Positions 8,044 to 16,351 of a stretch of DNA of 64,000 nucleotides are shown piece after piece (positions within the stretch are counted from its first letter, which is position 1; every line of letters begins with the position of its first letter). The notes under the pieces were generated by a model. It had not been told where the DNA came from, ran no database searches, and saw nothing but the letters and a program-made list of their open reading frames with translations. Position numbers and translations under genes: made by a program. The DNA comes from Mycetocola miduiensis. Its GTDB lineage: Bacteria > Actinomycetota > Actinomycetes > Actinomycetales > Microbacteriaceae. The stretch covers positions 62,001-126,000 of the forward strand of contig NZ_FOVM01000004.1 in NCBI RefSeq assembly GCF_900115155.1, written 5' to 3'.

Positions 8044-9036
8044 CTACGCAAGCGCCGGGATAACCTTCTCCTCGAACAACTCCATCCCCGAACGGTCGAA
8101 CGCCGCCTCCGGGAAGTAGGTGATCAGGTAGCCAAGACCGCGGTCTTTCATGTCGCTGAACCGCTCGACGAGCTGGTCGGGGGTGCCGACTCCGAGGGCC
8201 TTACCGTTGCGGTATTCGGCCATGAACTGTGTCGTCTTCGCTTCACCGAGATATGGCGCCACCCGTGCTTCGAGTGCGTCGAGCCGATCCGCGACCTCCG
8301 CCTCGCTGTCGGCGACAACCACGTTGTAGTTCGCGCTCCGCACGATCTCGTCGAATTCCCGGCCGGCCTTGTCGCAGTGGCCGCGGAGGATCTCGCTCTT
8401 GTGGGTGAAGCCATCGGGGGAGCCGTCGAAGTTCGTGTACTGCGCGTACCGGGCCGCGATGCGCAACGTCACCTTCTCACCGCCTCCCGCGATCCAGAAC
8501 GGGATGCCGCCCTCCTGCAGCGGCAATGGGCGCACGATGGCGCCGTCAACCTGGTAGTGCTTGCCATCGAGGGTGGCGGTGCCGGTCTCCCACGCCTGCT
8601 TCATGATCTGGACGCCCTCGTCCAGCCGCCCGAGCCGGTCGCCGACGCGCGGAAAACCGTAGCCGTACGCACGCCACTCATGCTCGTACCAGCCGCCGCC
8701 GATCCCCATCTCGACCCGGCCGCCGGAGATCACGTCGACCGTCGCGGCAACCTTCGCGAGGTACGCCGGGTTGCGATAGCTCATACAGGTGCACATCTGG
8801 CCGAGCCTCACCCGCTTGGTCGTGGCGGCGAAGGCGGACATCAGCGTCCACGCTTCGTGGGTCGCCTCGTCGCTCGGTTTGGGAACGGTGTGAAAGTGGT
8901 CGTACACCCAGATGGATTCCCAGGGGCCGGCATCCGCGTGTGCGGCGAGGCCGCTCATCCTCTCCCAGTGCTCGGCGGGGTCGATTCCAACAAGGTCATG
9001 GCGCCATCCCTGCGGGATGAAGGTTCCGAATCGCAT
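8044..9036 (-). CDS. LLM-class F420-dependent oxidoreductase (TIGR03560-like)
   Basis: A 330-residue luciferase-like protein that starts MRFGTFIPQGWRHDLVGI. The TIM-barrel landmarks WVYDHFHTVP and SGGRVEMGIGGGWYEHEW are typical of the LLM group generally annotated as F420-dependent. Such enzymes move hydride between F420H2 and an organic substrate. The start at 9036 is the family start and a TAGGCT box lies 7 nt before it; the upstream part of the frame is not conserved-looking. It is monocistronic. Its F420 would plausibly come from the CofE/transporter locus at 40-45 kb. The substrate is not known. Confidence 0.85.
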   Translation of the reverse strand: MRFGTFIPQGWRHDLVGIDPAEHWERMSGLAAHADAGPWESIWVYDHFHTVPKPSDEATHEAWTLMSAFAATTKRVRLGQMCTCMSYRNPAYLAKVAATVDVISGGRVEMGIGGGWYEHEWRAYGYGFPRVGDRLGRLDEGVQIMKQAWETGTATLDGKHYQVDGAIVRPLPLQEGGIPFWIAGGGEKVTLRIAARYAQYTNFDGSPDGFTHKSEILRGHCDKAGREFDEIVRSANYNVVVADSEAEVADRLDALEARVAPYLGEAKTTQFMAEYRNGKALGVGTPDQLVERFSDMKDRGLGYLITYFPEAAFDRSGMELFEEKVIPALA

Positions 9037-9124
9037 GTCGGTCAGCCTAGGGGCGGCATTTAGCTGGGGTCGAGGTATTGCCCCGGCTCCGCGGATCGGG
9101 TAGACCGCGACCTTTGTCGCCGTC

Positions 9125-9188
9125 GGTTCACTCGCTCCGGGCCCTCTCATGCGGTGCGCCGGATGGATGCGTCCGGAACGAGTGAAGT
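9125..9188. repeat. Family C palindromic repeat, copy C1
   Basis: TTCACTCGCTCC (9127-9138) and GGAACGAGTGAA (9175-9186) are inverted with 11 of 12 matches. The right half, ATGCGTCCGGAACGAGTGA, is closely matched at 23161-23179. It lies between the acs 3' end and the upstream region of the LLM gene. Confidence 0.6.
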
Positions 9189-9207
9189 GGCCGACGGGTG
9201 GACGAAC

Positions 9208-11244
9208 TCAGCGACTCGCCCGCACGATCTCCTCGATGCGACCGGGCACCGTGTCGTCCTGCAGGCTCGTCACATCGCCGAGCGGGCGGGCGTCGGAGAT
9301 GTCGCCGAGCAGCCGGCGCATGATCTTGCCCGACCGGGTCTTCGGCAGGTCCGGTACGACGATCACATTCCTGGGCTTCGCGATCGGACCGATCTCCGTG
9401 GCGACATGCGCCCGCAGACGCTCCGTGAGTTCGCGGCCGAGCTCCACCCAGTAGTCCGGATGCTCCGCCTCGGCTCCGACGGAACGCGCGGATGGCACAA
9501 CGTACGCCGCGATCGCCTGCCCGGTGAGAGCATCCGCCACCCCGACGACGCCGGCTTCACCGACGGCGGGATGGGCGACGAGGGACGACTCGATCTCGAT
9601 CGTCGACAGCCGATGCCCCGACACGTTGATCACGTCGTCAACGCGTCCGAGTACCCAGATGTCGCCGTCGGCATCCCATTTGGCGCCGTCGCCGCTGAAG
9701 AAGTAACCCTGCTTCCAGAATCTCGCCCAGTAGGAGTCGCGGTACCGCTCGGGGTTGCCCCAGACGGTCCGGGCCAGTGCGGGGCCCGGGCGGTCGACGA
9801 CGAGGTAACCGCCCTCACCGAACGGCACCGGGTTGCCCTCGTCATCGACGATGAGCGTCGACAGCCCTGGCAGAGCCCGGTTCGCCGACCCCGGCTTGAG
9901 TGTGGAGACGCCGGGTACAGGGGCCATCACGGCGGCGCCGGTCTCGGACTGCCACCAGGTGTCGACGATCGGGGTGATTCCCCGGCCGATGTGCGTGTGG
10001 AACCACACCCAGGCCTCCGGGTTGATCGCCTCACCCACCGTTCCGAGGAGGCGGATCGAGGAGAGGTCGTATGCGGCGGGAACGCCGTCGGGGAACCAGG
10101 TCATCAACGTGCGGATGAGCGTCGGCGCCGTGTAGTACGTCGTCACCCCGTACCGCTCGATGATCTCGAAGTGCCGCGCCGTATGCGGCGTGTTCGGTGT
10201 TCCCTCGTAGATCACCTGGGTGAGCCCGTTCGACAGCGGTCCGTAGATCTCGTAGCTGTGTGCGGTCACCCAGGCGAGGTCGGCGGTGCACCAGTGCACG
10301 TCGTCCGGTTTCGCGTCGAAGATCGCCCAGTGGCTCCACGACGCCTGGGTGAGGTATCCGCCCGACGTGTGGACGAGCCCCTTCGGCTTGCCGGTCGTGC
10401 CGGAGGTGTAGATGATGAACAGCGGAGTCTCCGCGTCGAACGCTTCGGCTTCGTGTTCGTCGGATGCTGTGCCAACGGTGTCGTGCCACCAGACGTCGCG
10501 GCCGGGTGTCCATGCGACCGGCGGGATCTCGTCGCCGGTGCGCCGCACCACGAGCACGTGCTCGATGCTGTCGACGCCGGCCACGGCGGCATCCGCGTTG
10601 TCTTTAACGGCGACGGCTGTTCCGCGGCGGTACTGCCCGTCGGTGGTAATCAGCAGCTTCGCCTGGGTGTCCTCGACCCGGAACCGAAGCGCGTCGGCGC
10701 TGAACCCGCCGAACACGAGCGAATGGATCGCGCCGAGGCGTGCGACGGCGAGCGTGGCGATGATGGTCTCGGGGATCACCGGCAGGTAGATCACCACCCG
10801 GTCGCCAGCGCCGACACCGAGCTCGGTCAGCGCGTTCGCGGCCTTCGACACCTCCCGTAGCAGTTCGGCATAGCTGATCGAGCGCCGGTCGCCCGGTTCG
10901 CCCTCGAAATGCAGCGCGATCTTGTCGCCGTTTCCGGATGCCACGTGCCGGTCGACGCAGTTCACGGCCACGTTGAGCTTGCCGCCGGCGAACCACTCGG
11001 CCTTCGGCACCGTCAGGGCGCCGTCCGGGCCCTCGGTGACGGGCTGCCAGCTGTGGGTCGTGTGCCACGGCTCGGCCCAGTCGAGCCGTGTGGCGGCATC
11101 CGCCCAGAACGCGATCGAGTCGGCATCCGCTTTTGCCCAGTCCTCGGCGGTCACATTCGCCTGCGCTGAGAACGCGGCAGGCGCCGGGAACCGCCGCGTC
11201 TCGGTTGAGAGGTTGGCGAGGGTGGGGTTGGACACGGCAGGCAT
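9208..11244 (-). CDS. acs: Acetate-CoA ligase (acetyl-CoA synthetase)
   Basis: A 678-residue AMP-forming ligase that makes acetyl-CoA from acetate, ATP and CoA. Visible landmarks are the phosphate-binding loop YTSGTTGKPKGLVH, the substrate-pocket segment DTWWQSETG, GEAINPEAWVWFH and the C-terminal PKTRSGKIMRR, whose Lys is catalytic and is the usual site of regulatory acetylation. Length is slightly above the usual 650 residues. The ATG at 11244 has a TAACGT box 6 nt upstream, suggesting a leaderless transcript; a GTG at 11235 is an alternative. It is divergent from the epimerase gene with repeat B1 in between. Confidence 0.93.
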   Translation of the reverse strand: MPAVSNPTLANLSTETRRFPAPAAFSAQANVTAEDWAKADADSIAFWADAATRLDWAEPWHTTHSWQPVTEGPDGALTVPKAEWFAGGKLNVAVNCVDRHVASGNGDKIALHFEGEPGDRRSISYAELLREVSKAANALTELGVGAGDRVVIYLPVIPETIIATLAVARLGAIHSLVFGGFSADALRFRVEDTQAKLLITTDGQYRRGTAVAVKDNADAAVAGVDSIEHVLVVRRTGDEIPPVAWTPGRDVWWHDTVGTASDEHEAEAFDAETPLFIIYTSGTTGKPKGLVHTSGGYLTQASWSHWAIFDAKPDDVHWCTADLAWVTAHSYEIYGPLSNGLTQVIYEGTPNTPHTARHFEIIERYGVTTYYTAPTLIRTLMTWFPDGVPAAYDLSSIRLLGTVGEAINPEAWVWFHTHIGRGITPIVDTWWQSETGAAVMAPVPGVSTLKPGSANRALPGLSTLIVDDEGNPVPFGEGGYLVVDRPGPALARTVWGNPERYRDSYWARFWKQGYFFSGDGAKWDADGDIWVLGRVDDVINVSGHRLSTIEIESSLVAHPAVGEAGVVGVADALTGQAIAAYVVPSARSVGAEAEHPDYWVELGRELTERLRAHVATEIGPIAKPRNVIVVPDLPKTRSGKIMRRLLGDISDARPLGDVTSLQDDTVPGRIEEIVRASR

Positions 11245-11304
11245 CCTTCGACGTTACGGCGGGGTGTTCTCGGTCACGAATCGCTGTGCAACCCGGCGTA
11301 ACGT

Positions 11305-11368
11305 TCGCGAGTTGCCGACTTTGCCGGGTGTGCGTCGCGGCGGACCCGGCATCCCGGGCAACTCGCGA
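11305..11368. repeat. Family B palindromic repeat, copy B1
   Basis: TCGCGAGTTGCC (11305-11316) and GGCAACTCGCGA (11357-11368) are a perfect 12-bp inverted repeat. An inner stem, GCCGGGT/ACCCGGC, makes a long cruciform-like structure. It sits in the divergent acs/epimerase gap, and its right end abuts the predicted -10 region of the epimerase gene. Confidence 0.9.
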
Positions 11369-11380
11369 GAGAATGGAGCA

Positions 11381-12358
11381 ATGAGTGCGAAAAGCGTCCT
11401 GTTTCTCGGCGGTACCGGCGTCATCAGCACGGCTGCGGTGGCGCTCGCCGCCGAACGCGGCTGGAACGTCACCGTTGTCAACCGCGGCCGGTCTGAGGCG
11501 CGTCCCGTTCCTGAGGGGATCGAAACGCTTGAAGCCGACATCCGGGATCTGGATGCCCTGAACGCGGCTATCGGGGACCGTTCATTCGATGTCGTCGCCG
11601 ACTTCCTGAGCTTCACCCCCGACCAGCTGCACCTCGACACCTTCCGTGACCGCACCGGCCAGTACGTGTACATCAGCTCGGCATCCGCGTACCAGACACC
11701 GCCATCGCGGCTGCCCGTCACCGAGTCGACTCCGCTCTACAACCCGTTCTGGGAGTATTCGCGCAACAAGATCGCCTGCGAGGACGTCCTCGTCGCCGAG
11801 TACCGTGCGACCGGGTACCCGGTCACCATCGTGCGCCCCTCGCATACCTACGACCGCACCATGCTGCCGACCCTCGGCGGCTGGACGGACATCGACCGGA
11901 TGCGACGCGGCGCGCCGGTCGTCGTGCACGGCGACGGAAGTTCGCTCTGGACCCTGACGCACACCCGCGATTTCGCCGTCGGTTTCGTCGGACTGTTCGG
12001 GCACCCGGCCGCCCTGGGCGACTCGTTCCACATCACCGGGGACGAAGCGCCGACCTGGGATGCGATCTACCGAGCCCTCGGCGCTGCGGCGGGTACCGAA
12101 CCGGTGCTCGCCCACGTGACGAGCGACGCGATCGCTGCGGCGTCTCCGGAGCTTGGGTCCGGCCTGCTCGGCGACAAGAGCCACTCGATGGTCTTCGACA
12201 ACAGCAAGCTCAAGGCGCTCGTGCCGGAGTTCGGCCAACGCACGCTCTTCACTGAGGGCGCGCAGGAGATTGTCGACTGGTACGACGCCGATGCGGCGCG
12301 CCGTGTCGTCGATCCGGAGTTGGATGCCCTCTTCGACCGGCTGACGGGCGCTCTCTGA
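11381..12358 (+). CDS. NAD-dependent epimerase/dehydratase family protein
   Basis: A 325-residue extended short-chain dehydrogenase. The Rossmann motif is FLGGTGVISTAAVALA, and the active-site region reads YEYSRNK-like (WEYSRNKIACED), with the Tyr-x-x-x-Lys pair. The C-terminal half resembles the atypical NAD-epimerases annotated as reductases or nucleotide-sugar enzymes (FTPDQLHLD, TRDFAVGFVGLFGH). The start is ATG 11381, with GAGAAT 6 nt upstream. It has no sugar-biosynthesis neighbours, so a housekeeping or catabolic dehydratase is as likely as a sugar epimerase. Confidence 0.85.
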   Translation: MSAKSVLFLGGTGVISTAAVALAAERGWNVTVVNRGRSEARPVPEGIETLEADIRDLDALNAAIGDRSFDVVADFLSFTPDQLHLDTFRDRTGQYVYISSASAYQTPPSRLPVTESTPLYNPFWEYSRNKIACEDVLVAEYRATGYPVTIVRPSHTYDRTMLPTLGGWTDIDRMRRGAPVVVHGDGSSLWTLTHTRDFAVGFVGLFGHPAALGDSFHITGDEAPTWDAIYRALGAAAGTEPVLAHVTSDAIAAASPELGSGLLGDKSHSMVFDNSKLKALVPEFGQRTLFTEGAQEIVDWYDADAARRVVDPELDALFDRLTGAL

Positions 12359-12365
12359 TCGATTG

Positions 12366-12473
12366 CTACGGGGTGGGACTCACCCGCGGATGCCGGACCC
12401 GGTGCGTCGCCAGGACCAACACCACCGCAAGCGCGACACCCACCACCGTCTCGAACCTGCGGTCGACGAGCGA
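12366..12473 (-). pseudogene. Remnant of a membrane-protein C-terminus (FUSC-like?)
   Basis: After the stop of the threonine-aldolase gene the same frame stays open for 34 codons (SLVDRRFETVVGVALAVVL and on to RVSPTP) and then stops at a TAG, without its own start. The sequence looks like the end of a membrane transporter, with a basic stretch, a hydrophobic helix and a basic tail, similar to FUSC-family proteins where an RxxETxxG motif precedes the last helix. The rest of such a gene is not present here, so it appears to be a deletion remnant. Confidence 0.35.
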
Positions 12474-13544
12474 TCAGGCGGCGAGTTCGGAGCGGATCCC
12501 GGCGACGAACGCGTCGATGTCGGCCTCGGTCGTGTCGAAGGATGCCATCCAGCGGACCTCGCCCTTCGAGGCATCCCAGTCGTAGAAGTGGAACGTCTCG
12601 CGCAGCCGGTTCGCGGCATCCGTCGGAAGAACGGCGAACACCGCATTGGACTGGGTGGGCTGGCTGAAGCTCAGGCCGGTCACGGCCCCGGATGTGACGA
12701 GTTCCTCCAGCGACGTCCGCAGCCGCCTGGCCATCGCGTTGGCGTGTGCTGCGGAGCGGAGCCACAGGTCACCGTCGAGCAGGGCGATCAGCTGCGCCGA
12801 CACGAAGCGGAGTTTCGAGGCGAGTTGCATGTTGAGTTTGCGGAGGAAGATGAGGCCGTCGGATGCCGCCGGGTTGAGCACGACGACTGCCTCACCGAAC
12901 AGCAGCCCGTTCTTGGTGCCGCCGAAGGAGAGCACGTCGACGCCCGCGTCGGTGGTGAAGTCCCGGAACGGGACCCCGAGCGCGGCAGCCGCGTTCGAGA
13001 GCCGGGCGCCGTCCATGTGCAGTTTCATTCCGTGGGCGTGAGCGTGGTCGGCGATCGCCCGGACCTCGTCGACGGTGTAGAGCGTGCCGAGCTCCGTCGA
13101 CTGGGTGATCGACACGACGAGCGGCTGGGCGCGGTGCTCGTCTCCCCAGCCCCACGCTTCACGGTCGATCAACTCAGGTGTGAGCTTGCCGTCCGGTGCA
13201 TCCACGGTGAGCAGCTTCATACCGCCGACACGCTCGGGCGCGCCGTTCTCGTCGACGTTGATGTGGGCCGTGGATGCCGCGATGACAGCGCCCCAACGCG
13301 GCAGCATCGACTGCAGCCCGATGACGTTGGCCCCGGTTCCGTTGAAGACGGGGAACACCTGCACGCCCTCGCCGAAGTGGCGGGCGAACACATCCTGAAG
13401 CCTCGCGGTGTAGACGTCGGCGCCGTACGACACCTGGTGCCCGCCGTTCGCCGCACCGATCGCCTCGAGTACTTCCGGGTGCACCCCGGCGTAGTTGTCG
13501 CTCGCGAAACCACGGGAGTTGGGGTCATGCAGGATTTCAGTCAC
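12474..13544 (-). CDS. Threonine aldolase-like beta-eliminating lyase
   Basis: A 356-residue PLP enzyme of fold type I that fits low-specificity threonine aldolase, cleaving L-threonine or allo-threonine to glycine and acetaldehyde. SYGADVYTARLQ, FNGTGANVIGL and MDGARLSNAAAALGV are family landmarks, and SFGGTKNGLLFGEAVV carries the PLP lysine. I take the GTG at 13544 as start because an AAAACT box lies 6 nt upstream; an ATG at 13562 would add six residues. Other members of the family act on related beta-hydroxy amino acids, so the exact substrate is open. It is convergent with the epimerase gene. Confidence 0.82.
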   Translation of the reverse strand: MTEILHDPNSRGFASDNYAGVHPEVLEAIGAANGGHQVSYGADVYTARLQDVFARHFGEGVQVFPVFNGTGANVIGLQSMLPRWGAVIAASTAHINVDENGAPERVGGMKLLTVDAPDGKLTPELIDREAWGWGDEHRAQPLVVSITQSTELGTLYTVDEVRAIADHAHAHGMKLHMDGARLSNAAAALGVPFRDFTTDAGVDVLSFGGTKNGLLFGEAVVVLNPAASDGLIFLRKLNMQLASKLRFVSAQLIALLDGDLWLRSAAHANAMARRLRTSLEELVTSGAVTGLSFSQPTQSNAVFAVLPTDAANRLRETFHFYDWDASKGEVRWMASFDTTEADIDAFVAGIRSELAA

Positions 13545-13637
13545 CCCCTTAGTTTTGCGCATCCACCCATGCAGCGCCGAACCGGAATTCTCTGGCGCCG
13601 GTGGGTTCGCGCGGAATCCGGGCGTGGGACGGCGCTC

Positions 13638-14174
13638 TCAGCCGCCGAACAGCTCCTCGTACTTCTCCTGCAGTTCGCTCCAGCCGTACAGTTTGGCGTC
13701 CTCGCCGACCATCCGGGGCACGTCGAGTCCGCTGGCGACGCCGTCCAGCGCGGTGAGGCACAGGTGCCAGCCTGCGGCGTAGCTGGAGGCGTTGGCCCGG
13801 TCGTCGAAAGTGTGGCTCAGCCGGACGACCGTTGCGGATGCGGTCGGCGCCAACTCGATGTCGATCGCGTCGCCGCCCCAGGCGAGCGACAGCATCCGTT
13901 GCGGGGCGACCGTCACCACGGTGCCGATGGACTCGTCCGTTTCGTCGTCTGAGCCCTCCTTGCCGGCCTCGGGCAGCGAGACGAATCCGGTCTCGGTCAG
14001 GTCCCGGTCCGGGTCGAACGGCGCCCACCGGCTGACCTGCTCCCGTTGAGTGAGCGCCGCCCAGATGTTCTGCGGGGTGTTGGGCATGGTGCGTTCGAGG
14101 ATGAGGAGCCACCGCGAACCGAGGTTGCTCAGTTGTGCCCCGATCGGATGCTGCGGGGGTTGCGATGCCGACAT
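13638..14174 (-). CDS. SRPBCC (AHSA1-like) domain protein
   Basis: A 178-residue START/SRPBCC-fold protein. The motif PQNIWAALTQREQVSRWAPF is the usual first helix and WxxF motif, and GWHLCLTALDGV the last-helix motif of the AHSA1 (Hsp90-activator homologue) branch. These proteins bind hydrophobic ligands; most bacterial members have no known function. An AAGGAG sequence precedes the ATG at 14174. It stands upstream of the ABC exporter genes in the same direction but with a 60-nt gap, so any link is weak. Confidence 0.8.
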   Translation of the reverse strand: MSASQPPQHPIGAQLSNLGSRWLLILERTMPNTPQNIWAALTQREQVSRWAPFDPDRDLTETGFVSLPEAGKEGSDDETDESIGTVVTVAPQRMLSLAWGGDAIDIELAPTASATVVRLSHTFDDRANASSYAAGWHLCLTALDGVASGLDVPRMVGEDAKLYGWSELQEKYEELFGG

Positions 14175-14237
14175 GGAACGCTCCTTCTGGGTTGGGGTTC
14201 CAGTCTGGTCGGGAGCGCGGCAGCCGTCCAGCGCGCC

Positions 14238-15344
14238 CTACTTATTGAGCGCCTCCCGCCATTTCACGCGAGCTCCCATCTTCAAGAGCGAGTTCTCGTA
14301 GATCCGTGAACCCAGCCAGATGCTGGCTGCCGTCGTCACCAAGAGGATCGCGAGGGAGACGAGCGGCTCCCACCACGCGGCCGTTCCCAGGAAGAGGCGC
14401 ACCGGCATCCCGACCGGGGCGGAGAACGGCACGTACGACATGACCGTCAGCACCGCGGGGTTGTCGTTGAAGAACACGACGGCGAAGTATGGCAGCATCA
14501 CGAGCATGGTCACCGGGGTGGTGGTCGAACTGATGTCTTCCTGTCGTGACACCATCGACGCGGTCGCCGCGAAGAGCGAGGCGAGCAGCACGAATCCGAT
14601 GGCGAAGAACACGACGAACCAGACGATCGGCATGCCGAGGCCGGTGAGCAGGTCCGTCTGCCCGAGAATCGTCAACCCAATGATCGATAACGCCGCGGTG
14701 ACCGCGATCTGGCCGAACGCGAGGATGGAGTTGCCGAGTACCTTTCCGGCGAGAAGCGCCTGCACCGGAATGGCCGACATGAGGATCTCGATTACTCGGG
14801 TCTGCTTCTCCTCAACGACGTTCTGCGCGATCGTCGAGCCGAACGTCATCGCCGACATGAAGAAGACGATGCCGAAACCGAGCGAGACGAGATACGTGAT
14901 GAACGGATTCGGCGCGCTCTCGTCGAGCAGGGTTACCGGGGGAGACACGCTCAGCTGGCTGACCAGCGAAGCGGGCACGTCGGTGTCGGCGAGAATCCCG
15001 ATGCCGAGCGGCGTTGAGCTGTCCGGCACGATGGCCGCATCGACGGTGCCGTCCCTGACGAGCTCGGTCGCCTCCTCGACGCTCGCGGCCTCGGTCACGT
15101 CGAGGCTGGCCGGGTCGCCGATGGACTGCGCGGCGGTGCCGACGACGGCAACCGGTGTCTTGTCGTCGCTGCTGTTCTGTGCGGTGAACCCGCCGATTAG
15201 GATCGACGCGAGCACGAGGAGGAGCAGGATGCCTGTGGAGATCAAAAAGACCCTGCTGCGCAGCCGCATGGTGATCTCACGTTCGGCGACGAGCCAGGTG
15301 CTCTGGGCGAAGCTCGGGGCAGAAAGCCTGGTCGACGTGCTCAT
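14238..15344 (-). CDS. ABC exporter permease, NatB-like
   Basis: A 368-residue ABC-2 type permease: one N-terminal membrane helix (about residues 28-50), a large extracellular loop of about 130 residues, and about five helices in the C-terminal half. The motif VVEEKQTRVIEILMSAIPVQ is typical of NatB/YhaP permeases. It overlaps the ATPase stop codon by 4 bp (ATGA), so the two are translationally coupled. NatAB-type pumps export Na+ or drugs and antimicrobial peptides. The substrate here cannot be told. Confidence 0.88.
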   Translation of the reverse strand: MSTSTRLSAPSFAQSTWLVAEREITMRLRSRVFLISTGILLLLVLASILIGGFTAQNSSDDKTPVAVVGTAAQSIGDPASLDVTEAASVEEATELVRDGTVDAAIVPDSSTPLGIGILADTDVPASLVSQLSVSPPVTLLDESAPNPFITYLVSLGFGIVFFMSAMTFGSTIAQNVVEEKQTRVIEILMSAIPVQALLAGKVLGNSILAFGQIAVTAALSIIGLTILGQTDLLTGLGMPIVWFVVFFAIGFVLLASLFAATASMVSRQEDISSTTTPVTMLVMLPYFAVVFFNDNPAVLTVMSYVPFSAPVGMPVRLFLGTAAWWEPLVSLAILLVTTAASIWLGSRIYENSLLKMGARVKWREALNK

Positions 15345-16225
15345 CGGATGACCTCTCTGAAGATCTGGGCGAGTGACGGATGCCGAGGGGCGAACGTGGC
15401 GACATCGCCGCGGCCGATGGCGTCCCGGAGGACCGCCTGGGCCGTCGACTCCGAGTCGACGTCGAAGAGGGCGTAGCTGCCGTCGAAGTCGACGACGTGG
15501 ACACCGGGAACGGAACGCAACCAGCCGGCATCCCCGCTGGAGATGAGCTCGTAACGAAGCGTCGAGTGGCTGGCCCGCAGTGCTTCGCGGGAACCGTTGG
15601 CCCGGATCGAGCCGTTGGCGATGATCACCAGGTCGTCGCAGAGCCGTTCGACGATGTCGAGCTGGTGCGAAGAAAACAGCACGGGGGCACCAGCGAGTGC
15701 ACGGTCCTTGAGCACACCGACCACGACGTCGACGGCGAGGGGGTCGAGGCCGGAGAACGGCTCGTCGAGGATGAGCACCTCGGGGTCGTGGACCAGCGCG
15801 GCCGCGATCTGCGCCCGCTGCTGGTTACCGAGCGACAGGCTTTCCACCGTCGATCCGGCACGTTCGCCAAGGCCGAGCTGTTCCAGTAGGTCGCCGGCGT
15901 TCCGTTTCGCCGCTGTGGACGACAGGCCGTGCAGGCGGGCGAGGTAGACGAGCTGCTCCTCGACCTTCATTTTCGGGTAGAGCCCGCGTTCCTCGGGCAT
16001 GTAGCCGAAGCGCCTCCGATCCTCCGGCGTGAGCGCCGCTCCGTCAAGGGCGACGGTCCCGCTGTCGGAGGAGAGCACGCCGAGGATGATGCGCATCGTG
16101 GTCGTTTTGCCTGCCCCATTGCCACCGACGAAACCCGTCATCCGGCCGGGCTCGACATCGAAGCTGACATCGGTGAGCACGTGGGCCGTTCCATAGTGTT
16201 TGTTGACGTCTCGGATCTCGAGCAT
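15341..16225 (-). CDS. ABC exporter ATPase, NatA-like
   Basis: A 294-residue ATP-binding subunit. Walker A is GGNGAGKTT, the signature is the NatA-type LSLGNQQRAQ, Walker B is LILDEPFSGLDP, and the switch His is in FSSHQLD. The C-terminal DUF4162-like extension is typical of exporters paired with NatB permeases. An AAGGAGG sequence precedes the ATG at 16225. Its permease follows with a 4-bp overlap. It is divergent from the MFS gene. Confidence 0.9.
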   Translation of the reverse strand: MLEIRDVNKHYGTAHVLTDVSFDVEPGRMTGFVGGNGAGKTTTMRIILGVLSSDSGTVALDGAALTPEDRRRFGYMPEERGLYPKMKVEEQLVYLARLHGLSSTAAKRNAGDLLEQLGLGERAGSTVESLSLGNQQRAQIAAALVHDPEVLILDEPFSGLDPLAVDVVVGVLKDRALAGAPVLFSSHQLDIVERLCDDLVIIANGSIRANGSREALRASHSTLRYELISSGDAGWLRSVPGVHVVDFDGSYALFDVDSESTAQAVLRDAIGRGDVATFAPRHPSLAQIFREVIR

Positions 16226-16339
16226 GCTGCCTCCTTGTGAACGCTGAACTCAACGCTACGACCGGGCCGGGCCGATGGCATCCGTCTGCAGAAGGGTCTT
16301 TTCACGCGACCGGCCTCCGCCGCGCGGGGGAGCCTGGCC

Positions 16340-16345
16340 TACGCT
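16340..16345 (+). promoter_or_regulatory. Putative leaderless-type -10 box for the MFS gene
   Basis: TACGCT ends 6 nt before the GTG at 16352, with no ribosome-binding site, as at several other lead genes here. Confidence 0.45.
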
Positions 16346-16351
16346 GAACTG

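Noticed and set aside
12363-13952. A 529-codon open frame on the plus strand
   Set aside because: Antisense to the threonine-aldolase and SRPBCC genes, with no family features.
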